Notes under the pieces: generated by a model
What the model saw: only the letters and a program-made list of their open reading frames with translations
Told to the model about the DNA's origin: nothing
Databases searched by the model: none
Shown here: positions 15,921 through 26,873 of the stretch, piece by piece
How the letters are laid out: every line of letters begins with the position of its first letter
Position numbering within the stretch: the first letter of the stretch is position 1
Source of the DNA: Acidimicrobiales bacterium
GTDB taxonomy: Bacteria; Actinomycetota; Acidimicrobiia; Acidimicrobiales; Iamiaceae
DNA: 64,000 bases
NCBI GenBank assembly: GCA_035630295.1
Contig: DASQKY010000023.1
Span: 1 to 64,000 of the forward strand
Reading direction: 5' to 3'
Program-made: the position numbers and the translations under genes

Positions 15921-17036
15921 CTAGACCAGGGGCCGGAGCCGGGTCCGCAGGTCGCGGGCGGCCTCGGTGATCTGCTCGTCGGTGGACTCGGCCTCGGACA
16001 GCAGGGTGCGCAGGTCCGCCACCCGGGCCACCACGTCGTCCCAGTCGCCCGGAGCGAAGCCGAAGGGCAGGCCCATCTCGGCCACGGAGCCGGCGGCGTC
16101 GTCGAAGCGGACGGTGGCGGGCCGGTCGGTGGCGTCGTGGAGGAGGCGATCGGCGGAGACGAACAGCTCGGAGAGCACCTGCTGGGCGTCGGGCCCGTCG
16201 AGCTCCTCCTCAGTGGGCTGCTCGTCCTCCCAGGCCGCGGTGAGGGCCTCGATCAGCGCGTCGACCTGCTCCTCGTCGTCGACGCCGACGGCGATCTCGC
16301 GGTAGCCCCGCTGGTGGGGGATGCGGGCCTCGATCAGGGCCTCGATGAAGCGGTCCTCCAGGCCGAGGGGCCAGTCCCCCACCTCGTAGGTGACGGGCTC
16401 CACCCCGGGGGCCAGGTCCAGGGCGGTGCGCTCCTCGATCTCGTCGATGAGGTCGTCCACGGCGTCGGCGTTGGAGGCGTCGACCACCAGGGTGCTGGCC
16501 TCCCAGGCCCGGGGCACCCCCAGGGCGCCGAGCTGGTCGTCGAGCAGCTTGCGCTCCCGGGCACCCCAGTCCGCCAGCTCGAAGGCCATCTGGCCGGGCC
16601 CGTCGTCCTCGTCCTCGCCCTCCCCGTCCGGGCCGGCAGTCGCGCCCTCGGCCCCGTCTTCGTCAGCGTCTTCGTCGGCGGCGCCCTCATCAGCGTCCTC
16701 GTCGGTGGCCTCCACGGCCTCGACGTCCTCGGCGGTGGCGCCCTCCGCGCCCTCGATCTCCTCCGTCCCTCCGGCGCCCGGGTCGCCGTCGACGGCCTCG
16801 GCACCGGCCTCGGCCACCGCGGCGGTGGCTCCGCCGGTGGGGGCGGAGCCGTCGGCCGACCCGGTGGACTCCTCCGCCCCGGTGGCCGCCGGGCCTCCGC
16901 GGTCGTCAGGGCCGGCGTCGTCGAGGTCGTCGGCCCCTCCCACCACCCGGGCCACGTCGTCGCCGTCGGCGTCCGCCGGGCCGGTGGCGTCGCCGTCACC
17001 GGGGTCGTCGCGCCCGAGCAGGCGGCGGAGCTTCAT
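15921..17036 (-). CDS. acidic protein with long disordered N-terminal region, unknown function
   Basis: A 371-residue protein. Residues 12-150 are a low-complexity Asp/Glu/Ala/Gly stretch with several runs of DEDADE type and almost no hydrophobic residues; residues 150-371 look folded and alpha-helical, with segments such as STLVVDASNADAVDDLIDEIEE and LPFGFAPGDWDDVVARVADLRTLLSEAE. The first residues (MKLRRLLGR) are basic. There is no signal peptide. No family recognised. Net charge is strongly negative, which suggests a nucleic-acid mimic, chaperone or ribosome-associated role only as speculation. The ATG at 17036 has neither a clear Shine-Dalgarno sequence nor a convincing promoter hexamer. 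Confidence 0.65.
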   Translation of the reverse strand: MKLRRLLGRDDPGDGDATGPADADGDDVARVVGGADDLDDAGPDDRGGPAATGAEESTGSADGSAPTGGATAAVAEAGAEAVDGDPGAGGTEEIEGAEGATAEDVEAVEATDEDADEGAADEDADEDGAEGATAGPDGEGEDEDDGPGQMAFELADWGARERKLLDDQLGALGVPRAWEASTLVVDASNADAVDDLIDEIEERTALDLAPGVEPVTYEVGDWPLGLEDRFIEALIEARIPHQRGYREIAVGVDDEEQVDALIEALTAAWEDEQPTEEELDGPDAQQVLSELFVSADRLLHDATDRPATVRFDDAAGSVAEMGLPFGFAPGDWDDVVARVADLRTLLSEAESTDEQITEAARDLRTRLRPLV

Positions 17037-17165
17037 CGGACCGACCTCACGGTCCGGCAGGTCACGGGGCGCGGGCGCATCGGACCAGTATCGCAGGCGT
17101 CAGCGCCAGCCAGCGTCGCCCCGCGGCCGGACGGCGCGCCGGTGGCGTCACCGCCGCCGGTGGCG

Positions 17166-17645
17166 TCACCCCTCGTCGGTGGCCCCCACGACCTCGGTGC
17201 CGTCCGTGACCACCATCTCGTCGGGGATGCGCTCGGTGGTGGAGTACCGCACGGCGCTGTCGCACAGGGCAGGCTCGGGCACCGCGTCACCGGCCGCGGC
17301 CCGGACCTCCAGGGCCACCCGCAGCCAGTCGCCGCCGGAGCGCTCGACCCGGTCGACCGCCGCGAAGCGCATGCGGGCCGGTCCCTCGCAGGCCAGCGGG
17401 GCGCCGGTCCACACCACGCGGACCGTCCGGCCGTCCAGGCCGACGGCCACCTCCTCGATGTCGGGCGACGGCCGCAGGGGGCCGGCGAAGGTGGCCGGGT
17501 CGACCTCGGCGGGGACGGTGGAGACGATCTGCGGCACGCGATCCCGGGGCGCGTCGGGGGGCGGGTCGCAGGCGGCCAGGGCGGGCCCGAGGGCCAGGAC
17601 GGCCACCGCGCCGAGCAGGCGCCGGCCGCGGGAGGTGCGGAGCAT
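17166..17645 (-). CDS. putative lipoprotein, unknown function
   Basis: A 159-residue exported protein. The signal peptide LLGAVAVLALGPALAAC ends in a good lipobox with Cys26 as the acylation site. The mature part has strand-rich segments (EEVAVGLDGRTVRVVWTG, RLRVALEVRAA-like) and two further cysteines that may form a disulfide. The ATG at 17645 has a GGAGG ribosome binding site 7 bases upstream, so an upstream in-frame ATG at 17702 was rejected. No family recognised. A monocistronic gene flanked by gaps of 129 and 113 bases. Confidence 0.7.
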   Translation of the reverse strand: MLRTSRGRRLLGAVAVLALGPALAACDPPPDAPRDRVPQIVSTVPAEVDPATFAGPLRPSPDIEEVAVGLDGRTVRVVWTGAPLACEGPARMRFAAVDRVERSGGDWLRVALEVRAAAGDAVPEPALCDSAVRYSTTERIPDEMVVTDGTEVVGATDEG

Positions 17646-17758
17646 GGGACGGCCTCCGGATGGGGAAGCGGGTACGGCACGCGTCGGCGCGCCGACACCC
17701 ATGATGCCCCGGCGAGGTGGCGTCCGTCACGCGGCACCACCGCCGGTGTCACCGTCGG

Positions 17759-20548
17759 TCAGAGCGGGAGGCCGGCGGCGGGGGTCGGGCTGGCGCCGGG
17801 ACCCGGGTCCTCGGCCGAGGCCACCACGGCCAGGACGGCCTCGCCGTAGCGGGCCAGCTTGGTGGGGCCGATGCCGGGCACCGAGGCCAGGGCGGCCAGG
17901 GTGGCCGGGGCCGCCTCGGCGATGGCCCGCACGGTGGCGTCGGAGGCCACCACGTAGGCCGGCACGCTGTCGGCCCGGCTGCGCTCCCTCCGCCAGGCCT
18001 TCAGCGCCTCCTCCCGGGCCGCGGCCACGCCCTCCAACGGGACCCCGGGCGCCGCTCGGCCGCCCTCGCGGCGGGGCCGGCCACCGGCGGCCGGGGCGGC
18101 AGGAGCCGGGGCGCCGGCCCGGCGGGCGGACCGCTCGGGCCGGTGGGGCGCCCGCCCCTCGAGCTCGGCCAGGAACGGCGAGAGCCGCCCGGCGTCGCCC
18201 AGCACCACCACCTCGTCGCGGGCCCGGGTCAGGGCCACGTGCAGGACGCGGCGCTCCTCCTCCTCGTCGAGGGCCAGGCGGTGGGGCAGGAGCCCGGCCG
18301 TGACCCCGGCGACCACCACCCGGGGCCACTCCCGGCCCTTGACCCGGTGCACGGTCGACAGCGTGACCGCGGCTTCGCCCCGCCGGGCCCCGCCCCGCAG
18401 CGAGTCCCGCAGCCAGGCCTCGAACCCGTCGAGGGCGGGGTGGAGGTCGGCCACCTGGATCAGGGCCTCCAGGTCGTCGAGCTGGCTGGAGCCCTCGCCC
18501 CCCTTGGAGCGGTCGAGGCCGGCCATGGCCTCGCCCAGCCCGACCTGGTCGCGGACGACCTCCAGGACCTGGCGGGTGGTGCGGCCGGCACGGGCCACGA
18601 CGCCGAGGTCGGCGGCCAGGGCCGTGACCTTGTCGGCCACCTTGGCGTCGTCGATGCGGGAGGCGATGGCGGCCACCTCGGCCACGGTCATGGGCCGGCG
18701 GAACCACTTGGTGATCCACCGGGGCAGGCCCCGGCTGGGCCTCCGGTAGACCTCGGCCAGGTCGGCGGGGGCGATGGCCTGGGGCTCGGTGGCGATGCGC
18801 AGGTAGGCCAGGGCGGCCCGAGCCCCCGTGCGCTCCAGCAGGTCGGGCCCCACCGTCGAGCGCACGGGGATGCCCGCCTCGACCAGGGCCACGTGGGGCG
18901 CCAGGAGCAGGGCGTGGACCCGGCCCAGCACGGCGATGCCGTCCGGGTCGTGGCCGGCCTCCAACCAGCCCCGGACCGCGCCGACCAGGGCGTCGGCCCC
19001 GCCCGAGGGGGGATGCGCCACCACCCGCACGGCGCCGGGGTCGGAGGCGGCGTCGGCCCGGGGGCGGATGACCTTGGCCACCCGGCGGTGGTTGTACGAC
19101 AGCAGCGTGGCCGCGGCGGTGACGATGGGGGCGGCGCAGCGGTGGTTGACCTCCAGCGCGTGCTCGCCACCGCCCGGGAACCAGTGGGCGAAGTCGATGA
19201 GGAAGCGGGGATCAGCGCCGGCGTGGCCGTAGATGACCTGGTCGTCGTCGCCCACGCCGAACACGTCGAGGGGGGGGCCGGCGACGAGGCGCAGCAGGAG
19301 CACGTGGGCCGGCGTGAGGTCCTGGAGCTCGTCCACCAGCACGTGGCGGTGGCGGGCCTGGACTCGCCGGCGCAGGTGGCCGTCGCCCAGCAGGGCCTCG
19401 ATGGCCGCCGCCACCTGCTCGTCGAAGTCCACGGCGCCCCGGCGGGCCAGCTCTTGGCGGTAGGGCCCGACCAGGGCCGCGAAGCCGGGCACGTCGCCCC
19501 GCTCCTGCTCGACGACGGCCGGGTCGCGCAGGCCCAGGCGGACCTCGGTGAGGGCCTCGATGTAGGCCGCGGTGGGGTCGGTGTTGGCCCGGTGCTGCCG
19601 GGAGGGGGCGAGGCCGTCGAGGATGCGGCGCACCTCCCGCTCGTCGAGCACCGGGGGGGCGCCGTCGCGGGCCTGGGCCAGGATGCCGTAGGCCAGCCCG
19701 TTGAGCGTCTGGACCCGGGCGCCCAGGCCGGCGGTGCGCTCGACCATCTCGTCGCGGGCCTTCACGTTGTAGGCCACGGCCAGCACCGAGCCGGGCTCCC
19801 AGCCCCGGTCGACCAGCAGGTGGCGCAGGCGCTCGGTGAGCACCCGGGTCTTGCCCGACCCGGCGGGGGCCACGATCCGGGCCGGGCCCCGGCTGTGGGC
19901 CACCGCGGCCCGCTGGTCCTCCTCCAGGGCGGTGGCGACGACGACGTCGCTCCCGGGGCGGTGGGCGGGGTCGGAGGGGGTCAGGTCGGCGGTGGGGGGC
20001 GTCGGCTCGGGGGCGACGGCCAGGTGGCCGGCCTCGACCGACTCCCGATGGACCACGCCCAGCCCGCCCAGGTCGGCCCGGGCCAGGGGCTGGCGGGGCC
20101 CGCCGTCCACCCACAGGGCGGTGCCGTCGGCCAGGCGCAGGTCCCCGGGCCCGCCGGGGGTGGCGACGGCCCCGTCGGCCAGGCGGGCGGCCTTGACCCC
20201 CCACCACCACACCGGCTCGTCACCCCTGGCGTCCCAGGTGTCGGCCCACAGCAGGAAGTGGAGCCGATCGCCGACCAGGTCCAGGTCGACACCCACCTCC
20301 CACGGGGTGGCGGAGATGTGCTCCGGCTCCCGGAACCGGGCCGGGTCGACGGCCAGGTCGATGACCAGCGGCCGCCGCTCGGCCCACGCCCCGTGCAAGG
20401 TTGCCACCAGTTCCGAGGGGGCGGCCAGGGCGGCCTCGTCGACCCGGACACGGGGGGCGTCGGCCCAGGCCGGGGGGGGCGCGGCGCCGTCGGCCACCAC
20501 CACCGACCGGCCCAGCGGCCCGGGCCCCGGCCCCCCCGGCCCGCTCAC
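17759..20548 (-). CDS. UvrD/PcrA-like superfamily 1 DNA helicase with HRDC domain and novel N-terminal domain
   Basis: A 929-residue ATP-dependent 3'-5' helicase, probably in DNA repair or recombination. Walker A is APAGSGKTR (228-236); motif II is VDELQDL instead of the common DEFQDT; GDDDQVIYG and LSTVHRVKGREW are motifs III and V; VALTRARDEV is motif VI. The C terminus has an HRDC domain (VPAYVVASDATVRAIA to KLARYGEAVL), as in RecQ and actinobacterial UvrD2. Residues 1-200 form a domain I do not recognise (WADTWDARGDEPVWWWGVKAA in fragments). The GTG start overlaps the stop of ppx (GTGA). Confidence 0.92.
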   Translation of the reverse strand: MSGPGGPGPGPLGRSVVVADGAAPPPAWADAPRVRVDEAALAAPSELVATLHGAWAERRPLVIDLAVDPARFREPEHISATPWEVGVDLDLVGDRLHFLLWADTWDARGDEPVWWWGVKAARLADGAVATPGGPGDLRLADGTALWVDGGPRQPLARADLGGLGVVHRESVEAGHLAVAPEPTPPTADLTPSDPAHRPGSDVVVATALEEDQRAAVAHSRGPARIVAPAGSGKTRVLTERLRHLLVDRGWEPGSVLAVAYNVKARDEMVERTAGLGARVQTLNGLAYGILAQARDGAPPVLDEREVRRILDGLAPSRQHRANTDPTAAYIEALTEVRLGLRDPAVVEQERGDVPGFAALVGPYRQELARRGAVDFDEQVAAAIEALLGDGHLRRRVQARHRHVLVDELQDLTPAHVLLLRLVAGPPLDVFGVGDDDQVIYGHAGADPRFLIDFAHWFPGGGEHALEVNHRCAAPIVTAAATLLSYNHRRVAKVIRPRADAASDPGAVRVVAHPPSGGADALVGAVRGWLEAGHDPDGIAVLGRVHALLLAPHVALVEAGIPVRSTVGPDLLERTGARAALAYLRIATEPQAIAPADLAEVYRRPSRGLPRWITKWFRRPMTVAEVAAIASRIDDAKVADKVTALAADLGVVARAGRTTRQVLEVVRDQVGLGEAMAGLDRSKGGEGSSQLDDLEALIQVADLHPALDGFEAWLRDSLRGGARRGEAAVTLSTVHRVKGREWPRVVVAGVTAGLLPHRLALDEEEERRVLHVALTRARDEVVVLGDAGRLSPFLAELEGRAPHRPERSARRAGAPAPAAPAAGGRPRREGGRAAPGVPLEGVAAAREEALKAWRRERSRADSVPAYVVASDATVRAIAEAAPATLAALASVPGIGPTKLARYGEAVLAVVASAEDPGPGASPTPAAGLPL

Positions 20549-22134
20549 GGCGCGTCGGCCCGGGTCGAGGCGCCGGCCCGGGTCGGGGCGCCGGCCCGGA
20601 CGACCTCGACGGGCCGGTCGAGCACGTCGGCCAGCAGGTCGGAGCGCTCGGCCGCGGTGTGGAGCTCCAGGTCGACCTCGGCGCCGTCGGCCGGCGTGAC
20701 CTCGACCACGACGGTGCCCCCGACGGCGCGGGCCCGCGCCGCCGCCACCCGCTGGCCGTGCGTGCGGTCGAGGCCGATGGCCACCCGCAGGAGGGCAGCC
20801 AGGGCCCGGACGACGGCCTGCTCCTCCGGGGCCAGGCGGGCGAACTCGGGGTGGCGGGCCTTGGGGGCGCTCTTGCGGTGGTAGCGGGCCACCAGGGCGA
20901 TGCGCTCGATCTCGGCGTCGGTGAAGCCGACCAGCCGGTCGCTGTTGCGGATGACGTAGTAGGAGTGCTTGTGGTGGCCGTCGTGGCTGACGGCCAGGCC
21001 CACGTTGGCCAACAGGGCGGCCGCCTCCAGGTGGTCGCGGCTCTCGGCGTCGAGGCCGAGCAGCCCGGCCAGGTCGTCGTGGAGCTGGAGGGCCAGCGTG
21101 GCCACCCAGGCCGAGTGGGCCGGGTCCGGGTCGTTGGCGTCGGCCAGGTGGCGGACGCTGTGGCGGCCCACGTCGGTGACCCGGTGGAGCGAGCCGCCCC
21201 GGACCCGCTCCAGGGTGTCGATGAGCACGCCCTCCCGCAGGGCCGCCTCGCTGAGGGTGAGCTCCTCGACGCCGAGGCGCTGCACCACCCCCTCGAGGAT
21301 GAGGGCGCCGGCGGTGATGATGTCGGCCCGCTTGGGGTCGAGGCCCTCCACCTGGTCCAGGGTGCCCTTGCGGGCGGCCCGGGCCAGCTCGGCGGCGACC
21401 TCGCCGATCTCCCCGGCGGTGGCCGTGGCGCCGTTCCAGGTGCGGGCCGGGTCGTCGTCGCCGGCCCGGCGGCGGGCCAGGCGCACCACCTGCTCGATGG
21501 TGCCCGAGGAGCCGACCGCCACCTCGAAGCCCACCCGGCGCACCTCCCGCTCGAAGGCCACCAGGGCGCCCCTCACGTGGCGCCGGCAGGCCTCGATGTC
21601 GGACTTGGACGGCGGGCCGTCGGCGAAGAAGCGGTTGGTGAGCCGGACCGCCCCCAACTTGAGGGACCGGGCGGCCCGGGCCTCGCCCCGCAGCCCGAGC
21701 AGCAGCTCGGTGCTGCCGCCGCCGATGTCGCACAGCAGGAGGGGCCGCTCGTAGACGGGCAGGGCCGACAGCACGCCCAGGTGGATGAGCCGGGCCTCCT
21801 CCACGCCGGAGACGACCTCGACCTCCACGCCGGCCTGGCGCCGGGCCCGGCGCAGGAAGTCGTCGTGGTTCTCGGCCTCCCGGACGGCCGAGGTGGCCAC
21901 GGCCCGCAGCTCGGCGCCGTGGGCGTCGGCCAGGCGCCGGAACCGGCCGAGGGCGGCCACGCCCCGCTCGACGGCCTCGGGGGCCAGAGTCTTCATGTCG
22001 CCCGCGCCCTGGCCCAGCCGGACCTGCTCCTTCTCGCGGGTGATGACCTCGAAGCGGTCGCCGTCGACGACGCGGGCCACCACCAGGTGCAGCGAGTTGG
22101 TGCCGACGTCGACGGCGGCGAGCACCTCAGCCAT
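20545..22134 (-). CDS. ppx: Ppx/GppA-family exopolyphosphatase/pppGpp phosphohydrolase
   Basis: Acts on inorganic polyphosphate or the stringent-response nucleotide pppGpp; the family does not separate these by sequence alone. It shows the ASKHA-fold signatures [15 protein letters not shown] at the N terminus, [11 protein letters not shown] (phosphate 2) and the GSSGTIEQV adenosine-like motif, followed by a C-terminal HD-like helical domain with [16 protein letters not shown]. At 529 residues it is long-form. The ATG at 22134 lies 7 bases after TAGGTT. It is coupled to the downstream helicase gene and divergent from glpX. Confidence 0.93.
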   Translation of the reverse strand: MAEVLAAVDVGTNSLHLVVARVVDGDRFEVITREKEQVRLGQGAGDMKTLAPEAVERGVAALGRFRRLADAHGAELRAVATSAVREAENHDDFLRRARRQAGVEVEVVSGVEEARLIHLGVLSALPVYERPLLLCDIGGGSTELLLGLRGEARAARSLKLGAVRLTNRFFADGPPSKSDIEACRRHVRGALVAFEREVRRVGFEVAVGSSGTIEQVVRLARRRAGDDDPARTWNGATATAGEIGEVAAELARAARKGTLDQVEGLDPKRADIITAGALILEGVVQRLGVEELTLSEAALREGVLIDTLERVRGGSLHRVTDVGRHSVRHLADANDPDPAHSAWVATLALQLHDDLAGLLGLDAESRDHLEAAALLANVGLAVSHDGHHKHSYYVIRNSDRLVGFTDAEIERIALVARYHRKSAPKARHPEFARLAPEEQAVVRALAALLRVAIGLDRTHGQRVAAARARAVGGTVVVEVTPADGAEVDLELHTAAERSDLLADVLDRPVEVVRAGAPTRAGASTRADAP

Positions 22135-22141
22135 CTCCGGC

Positions 22142-22147
22142 AACCTA
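22142..22147 (-). promoter_or_regulatory. -10-like TAGGTT for the ppx-helicase operon
   Basis: TAGGTT ends 7 bases before the ATG at 22134. The seven bases contain GGAG directly against the ATG, too close to act as a normal ribosome binding site. Confidence 0.45.
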
Positions 22148-22243
22148 CCGGTCCCCCGCGACACCTCCGGCCGGTCGCGCCGCAGGCCTGGCAGGGGCTG
22201 CCGACGGCGATCCCGGCCGTGATCGGTTCCCGGTGCCCTCCAC

Positions 22244-22249
22244 TACTGT
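22244..22249 (+). promoter_or_regulatory. -10-like TACTGT for glpX
   Basis: TACTGT ends 7 bases before the ATG at 22257. With the ppx hexamer at 22142 it makes a compact divergent promoter region of about 120 bases. Confidence 0.5.
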
Positions 22250-22256
22250 CGATCGC

Positions 22257-23252
22257 ATGACGCCCGAGAAGCAGGTACCGGACCGCAACCTGGCCATGGA
22301 GCTGGTCCGGGTGACCGAGGCGGCGGCCATGGCGGCCTCGCGGTGGATGGGCCGGGGCGACAAGATCGGGGCCGACGGGGCGGCGGTGGACGCCATGCGG
22401 ATCGTCCTGGACACCGTGGCTATGGACGGCATCGTCGTCATCGGCGAGGGCGAGAAGGACGAGGCGCCCATGCTCTACAACGGCGAGCGCATCGGCGACG
22501 GCACGCCCCCGCAGACCGACATCGCCGTCGACCCGGTGGAGGGCACGACCCTCACCGCCCTCGGTCGCGGCGGCGCCATCTCGGTGATCGCCGTCTCCGA
22601 GCGGGGCAGCATGTTCAACCCGGGGCCCTGCGTGTACATGGAGAAGCTGGCCGTCGGGCCCGAGGCCGCCGGCCTGGTCGACGTGACCGCCCCGGTGGCC
22701 GACAACCTGCGGGCCGTGGCCAAGGCCAAGGGCGAGTCGCTGCGCGACGTCACCGCGGTGGTGCTCGACCGGCCCCGCCACGACCAGCTCATCGCCGAGA
22801 TCCGGGAGGCCGGGGCCCGCATCCGCCTCATCCAGGACGGCGACGTGATCGGCGTGGTGTCCACGGCGTGGCCCGAGGCCGGGGCCGACATCCTCTTCGG
22901 CATCGGCGGCACCCCCGAGGGGGTCCTGGCCGCGGCGGCCATGAAGTGCATGGGCGGCGAGATCCAGGGCCGGCTGTGGCCCCGGGACGAGGACGAGCGC
23001 CAGACCGCGGTGGACGCCGGCTACGACCTGTCCCAGGTGCTGCTCACCGACGACCTGGTGCAGGGCGACAACTGCTTCTTCGCCGCCACCGGCATCACCG
23101 ACGGCGAGGTCCTCCGGGGCGTGCACTACACGGCGTCGGGGGCGACCACGCAGTCGCTGGTCATGCGGTCCAAGTCGGGCACCGTGCGGCGCATCGACGC
23201 CCGCCACCGCACCGACAAGCTCCAGGAGTTCAGCTCCATCGACTACGGCTGA
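22257..23252 (+). CDS. glpX: class II fructose-1,6-bisphosphatase GlpX
   Basis: Gluconeogenic enzyme that removes the 1-phosphate of fructose 1,6-bisphosphate; actinobacteria commonly rely on this Mn-dependent class. The metal and substrate motifs [11 protein letters not shown] and [10 protein letters not shown] are intact, and [20 protein letters not shown] near the N terminus is typical. At 331 residues it has the family length. The ATG at 22257 is fixed by conservation (the family begins [15 protein letters not shown]) and by the promoter hexamer 7 bases upstream. The ArsC-family gene follows after 83 bases and has its own ribosome binding site. Confidence 0.97.
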   Translation: MTPEKQVPDRNLAMELVRVTEAAAMAASRWMGRGDKIGADGAAVDAMRIVLDTVAMDGIVVIGEGEKDEAPMLYNGERIGDGTPPQTDIAVDPVEGTTLTALGRGGAISVIAVSERGSMFNPGPCVYMEKLAVGPEAAGLVDVTAPVADNLRAVAKAKGESLRDVTAVVLDRPRHDQLIAEIREAGARIRLIQDGDVIGVVSTAWPEAGADILFGIGGTPEGVLAAAAMKCMGGEIQGRLWPRDEDERQTAVDAGYDLSQVLLTDDLVQGDNCFFAATGITDGEVLRGVHYTASGATTQSLVMRSKSGTVRRIDARHRTDKLQEFSSIDYG

Positions 23253-23325
23253 GCGGCCGTCCCGAGCCGCACCCCGCCATCCCGTCGCCCCGCCCGCCGG
23301 TCCACCCAACCCGGCGCCACCCCTC

Positions 23326-23330
23326 GGAGG
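23326..23330 (+). promoter_or_regulatory. ribosome binding site GGAGG deciding a TTG start
   Basis: GGAGG lies 5 bases before the TTG at 23336 and identifies that rare codon as the start of the ArsC-family gene. It contrasts with the leaderless starts nearby. Confidence 0.75.
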
Positions 23331-23335
23331 ATCCC

Positions 23336-23686
23336 TTGCCGGACGCCACCATCTGGCACAACGCCCGCTGCTCCAAGTCTCGCCAGGCCAAGGCCATCCT
23401 CACCGAGGAGCTGGCGGTCGAGGTCGAGGTGCGCGAGTACCTGAAGGAGCCACCGACCCGCGAGGAGCTGGTGGGGCTGATGGGCATGCTCGGCATCGAC
23501 GACCCCCGGGCCATGATGCGCACCGGGGAGGACGCCTACCGGCAGCTGGGCCTGGCCGACGCCAGCTCCGACGAGCTGCTGGACGCCATCGTCGAGCACC
23601 CGGTCCTGCTGGAGCGCCCCATCGTGGTCCGGGGCCGCTCGGCGGTCATCGGCCGCCCCCCGGAGCAGGTCACCTCGTTGTTCTGA
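23336..23686 (+). CDS. ArsC-family protein (glutaredoxin-type arsenate reductase-like)
   Basis: A 116-residue thioredoxin-fold protein. The active-site segment WHNARCSKSR has the catalytic Cys12 and the following SKSR of glutaredoxin-coupled arsenate reductases; the second half has the family pattern EHPVLLERPIVVRGRSAVIGRPPE, containing the cis-proline region RPIV. Many members without an ars operon, such as YfgD-like proteins, are not proven arsenate reductases. No arsenite pump or ArsR regulator is nearby, so detoxification is only one possibility. The start is TTG, fixed by a strong GGAGG five bases upstream. Confidence 0.9.
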   Translation: MPDATIWHNARCSKSRQAKAILTEELAVEVEVREYLKEPPTREELVGLMGMLGIDDPRAMMRTGEDAYRQLGLADASSDELLDAIVEHPVLLERPIVVRGRSAVIGRPPEQVTSLF

Positions 23687-23799
23687 CCGGCGGCGCGGTC
23701 GCCCTCGGCCGCGCCCGTCCCGGCGACCAGCTGGCGCCCGCTGTGTCGGCCGGCCTCGGGGGCCCTTCGGCGCGCCGACATGACGCCAGACGCGTCGAA

Positions 23800-23965
23800 C
23801 CCGCCGGCGGGGGGGAGGGACCGGCGGGCTCGATGCGGGTGGTTTGCTGCAGCCACTTTCGGATTGAGGCCGGCAAGGCGGGGTTTCGACGACCTCGCAA
23901 CTGCAACGTGGGCCATGTTGCCCGCCTCCCAGGAGGCCCAAACCTCCCCCCAAAAAGATTTTCTC
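23800..23965. terminator. hairpin cluster in the 326-base gap between arsC-like gene and atp operon
   Basis: The convergent gap 23687-24012 holds no gene I can support. It contains an 8-base inverted repeat (23800-23807 with 23821-23828, CCCGCCGG/CCGGCGGG), a hairpin at 23903-23921 (GCAACGTGG/CCATGTTGC with one G-U), another at 23924-23937 (GCCTCC/GGAGGC), and an A5 run at 23952-23956 that would be U5 in the atp transcript. Stacked stems in a locally AT-richer stretch between convergent operons suggest bidirectional termination. Confidence 0.4.
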
Positions 23966-24012
23966 GGCGGGCGGGCTGGTGTTGTCCGGGCGCGCGAAGC
24001 GCTGACGGTCGG

Positions 24013-24414
24013 TCAGGCCGAGGTGAGGGTGCCCTTGGCGCGGAGGCGGGTCTCGGCGCGCTGGAGGGCGGCCTGGTTCTCGTCGTCGTGGGCCTCCTGG
24101 AGGGCCTTCTCGGCCCTCTCCTTGGCCTGGCGGGCCCGGTCCTCGTCGATGTGGTCGGCCAGCTCGGCCACGTCCGAGAGGATCGAGACCCGGTTGTAGC
24201 TCACCTCGACGAAGCCGCCGTGCACGGCCACCCGCACCGTCTCGCCGTCGGCGCCCAGGATCTCGGTGACCCCGATGCCCAGGGCGCCCACGAACGGGGC
24301 GTGGCCGGTGAGGAAGGCGATGTCGCCCTCGCCGAGGGTGCGGGTGATGACCCGCTCGGCCTCACCCGACCAGAGGATGGCTTCGGGCGAGACGACCTGG
24401 ACCTCGAGCGCCAC
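24013..24414 (-). CDS. atpC: F1Fo ATP synthase epsilon subunit
   Basis: Subunit of the central stalk that regulates ATP hydrolysis. The N-terminal beta-sandwich is clear (VQVVSPEAILWSGEAERVI, TGHAPFVGALGIG, GGFVEVSYNRVSIL), and a C-terminal two-helix region rich in Ala, Glu and Arg follows. 133 residues. The GTG start lies 5 bases after the atpD stop. Last gene of the operon; the hairpin-rich gap downstream is the likely terminator. Confidence 0.95.
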   Translation of the reverse strand: MALEVQVVSPEAILWSGEAERVITRTLGEGDIAFLTGHAPFVGALGIGVTEILGADGETVRVAVHGGFVEVSYNRVSILSDVAELADHIDEDRARQAKERAEKALQEAHDDENQAALQRAETRLRAKGTLTSA

Positions 24415-24419
24415 GACCC

Positions 24420-26847
<2,428 letters not shown>

Positions 26848-26873
26848 GCGGTGCTCCTACCTGCCCCGGTCCC

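Noticed and set aside
17643-17702. Upstream ATG (17702) for the lipoprotein gene
   Set aside because: The ATG at 17645 has GGAGG at good spacing and yields a standard signal peptide with lipobox; the longer form would bury it.
23336-23686. Calling the ArsC-family protein a proven arsenate reductase
   Set aside because: No arsenite exporter, ArsR or other ars gene is nearby, and the family includes proteins without that activity.
23536-23916. A minus-strand ORF in the gap between the arsC-like gene and atpC (starts MAHVAVARSSK)
   Set aside because: It runs antisense into the arsC-like gene, has no ribosome binding site or promoter and no recognisable motif.
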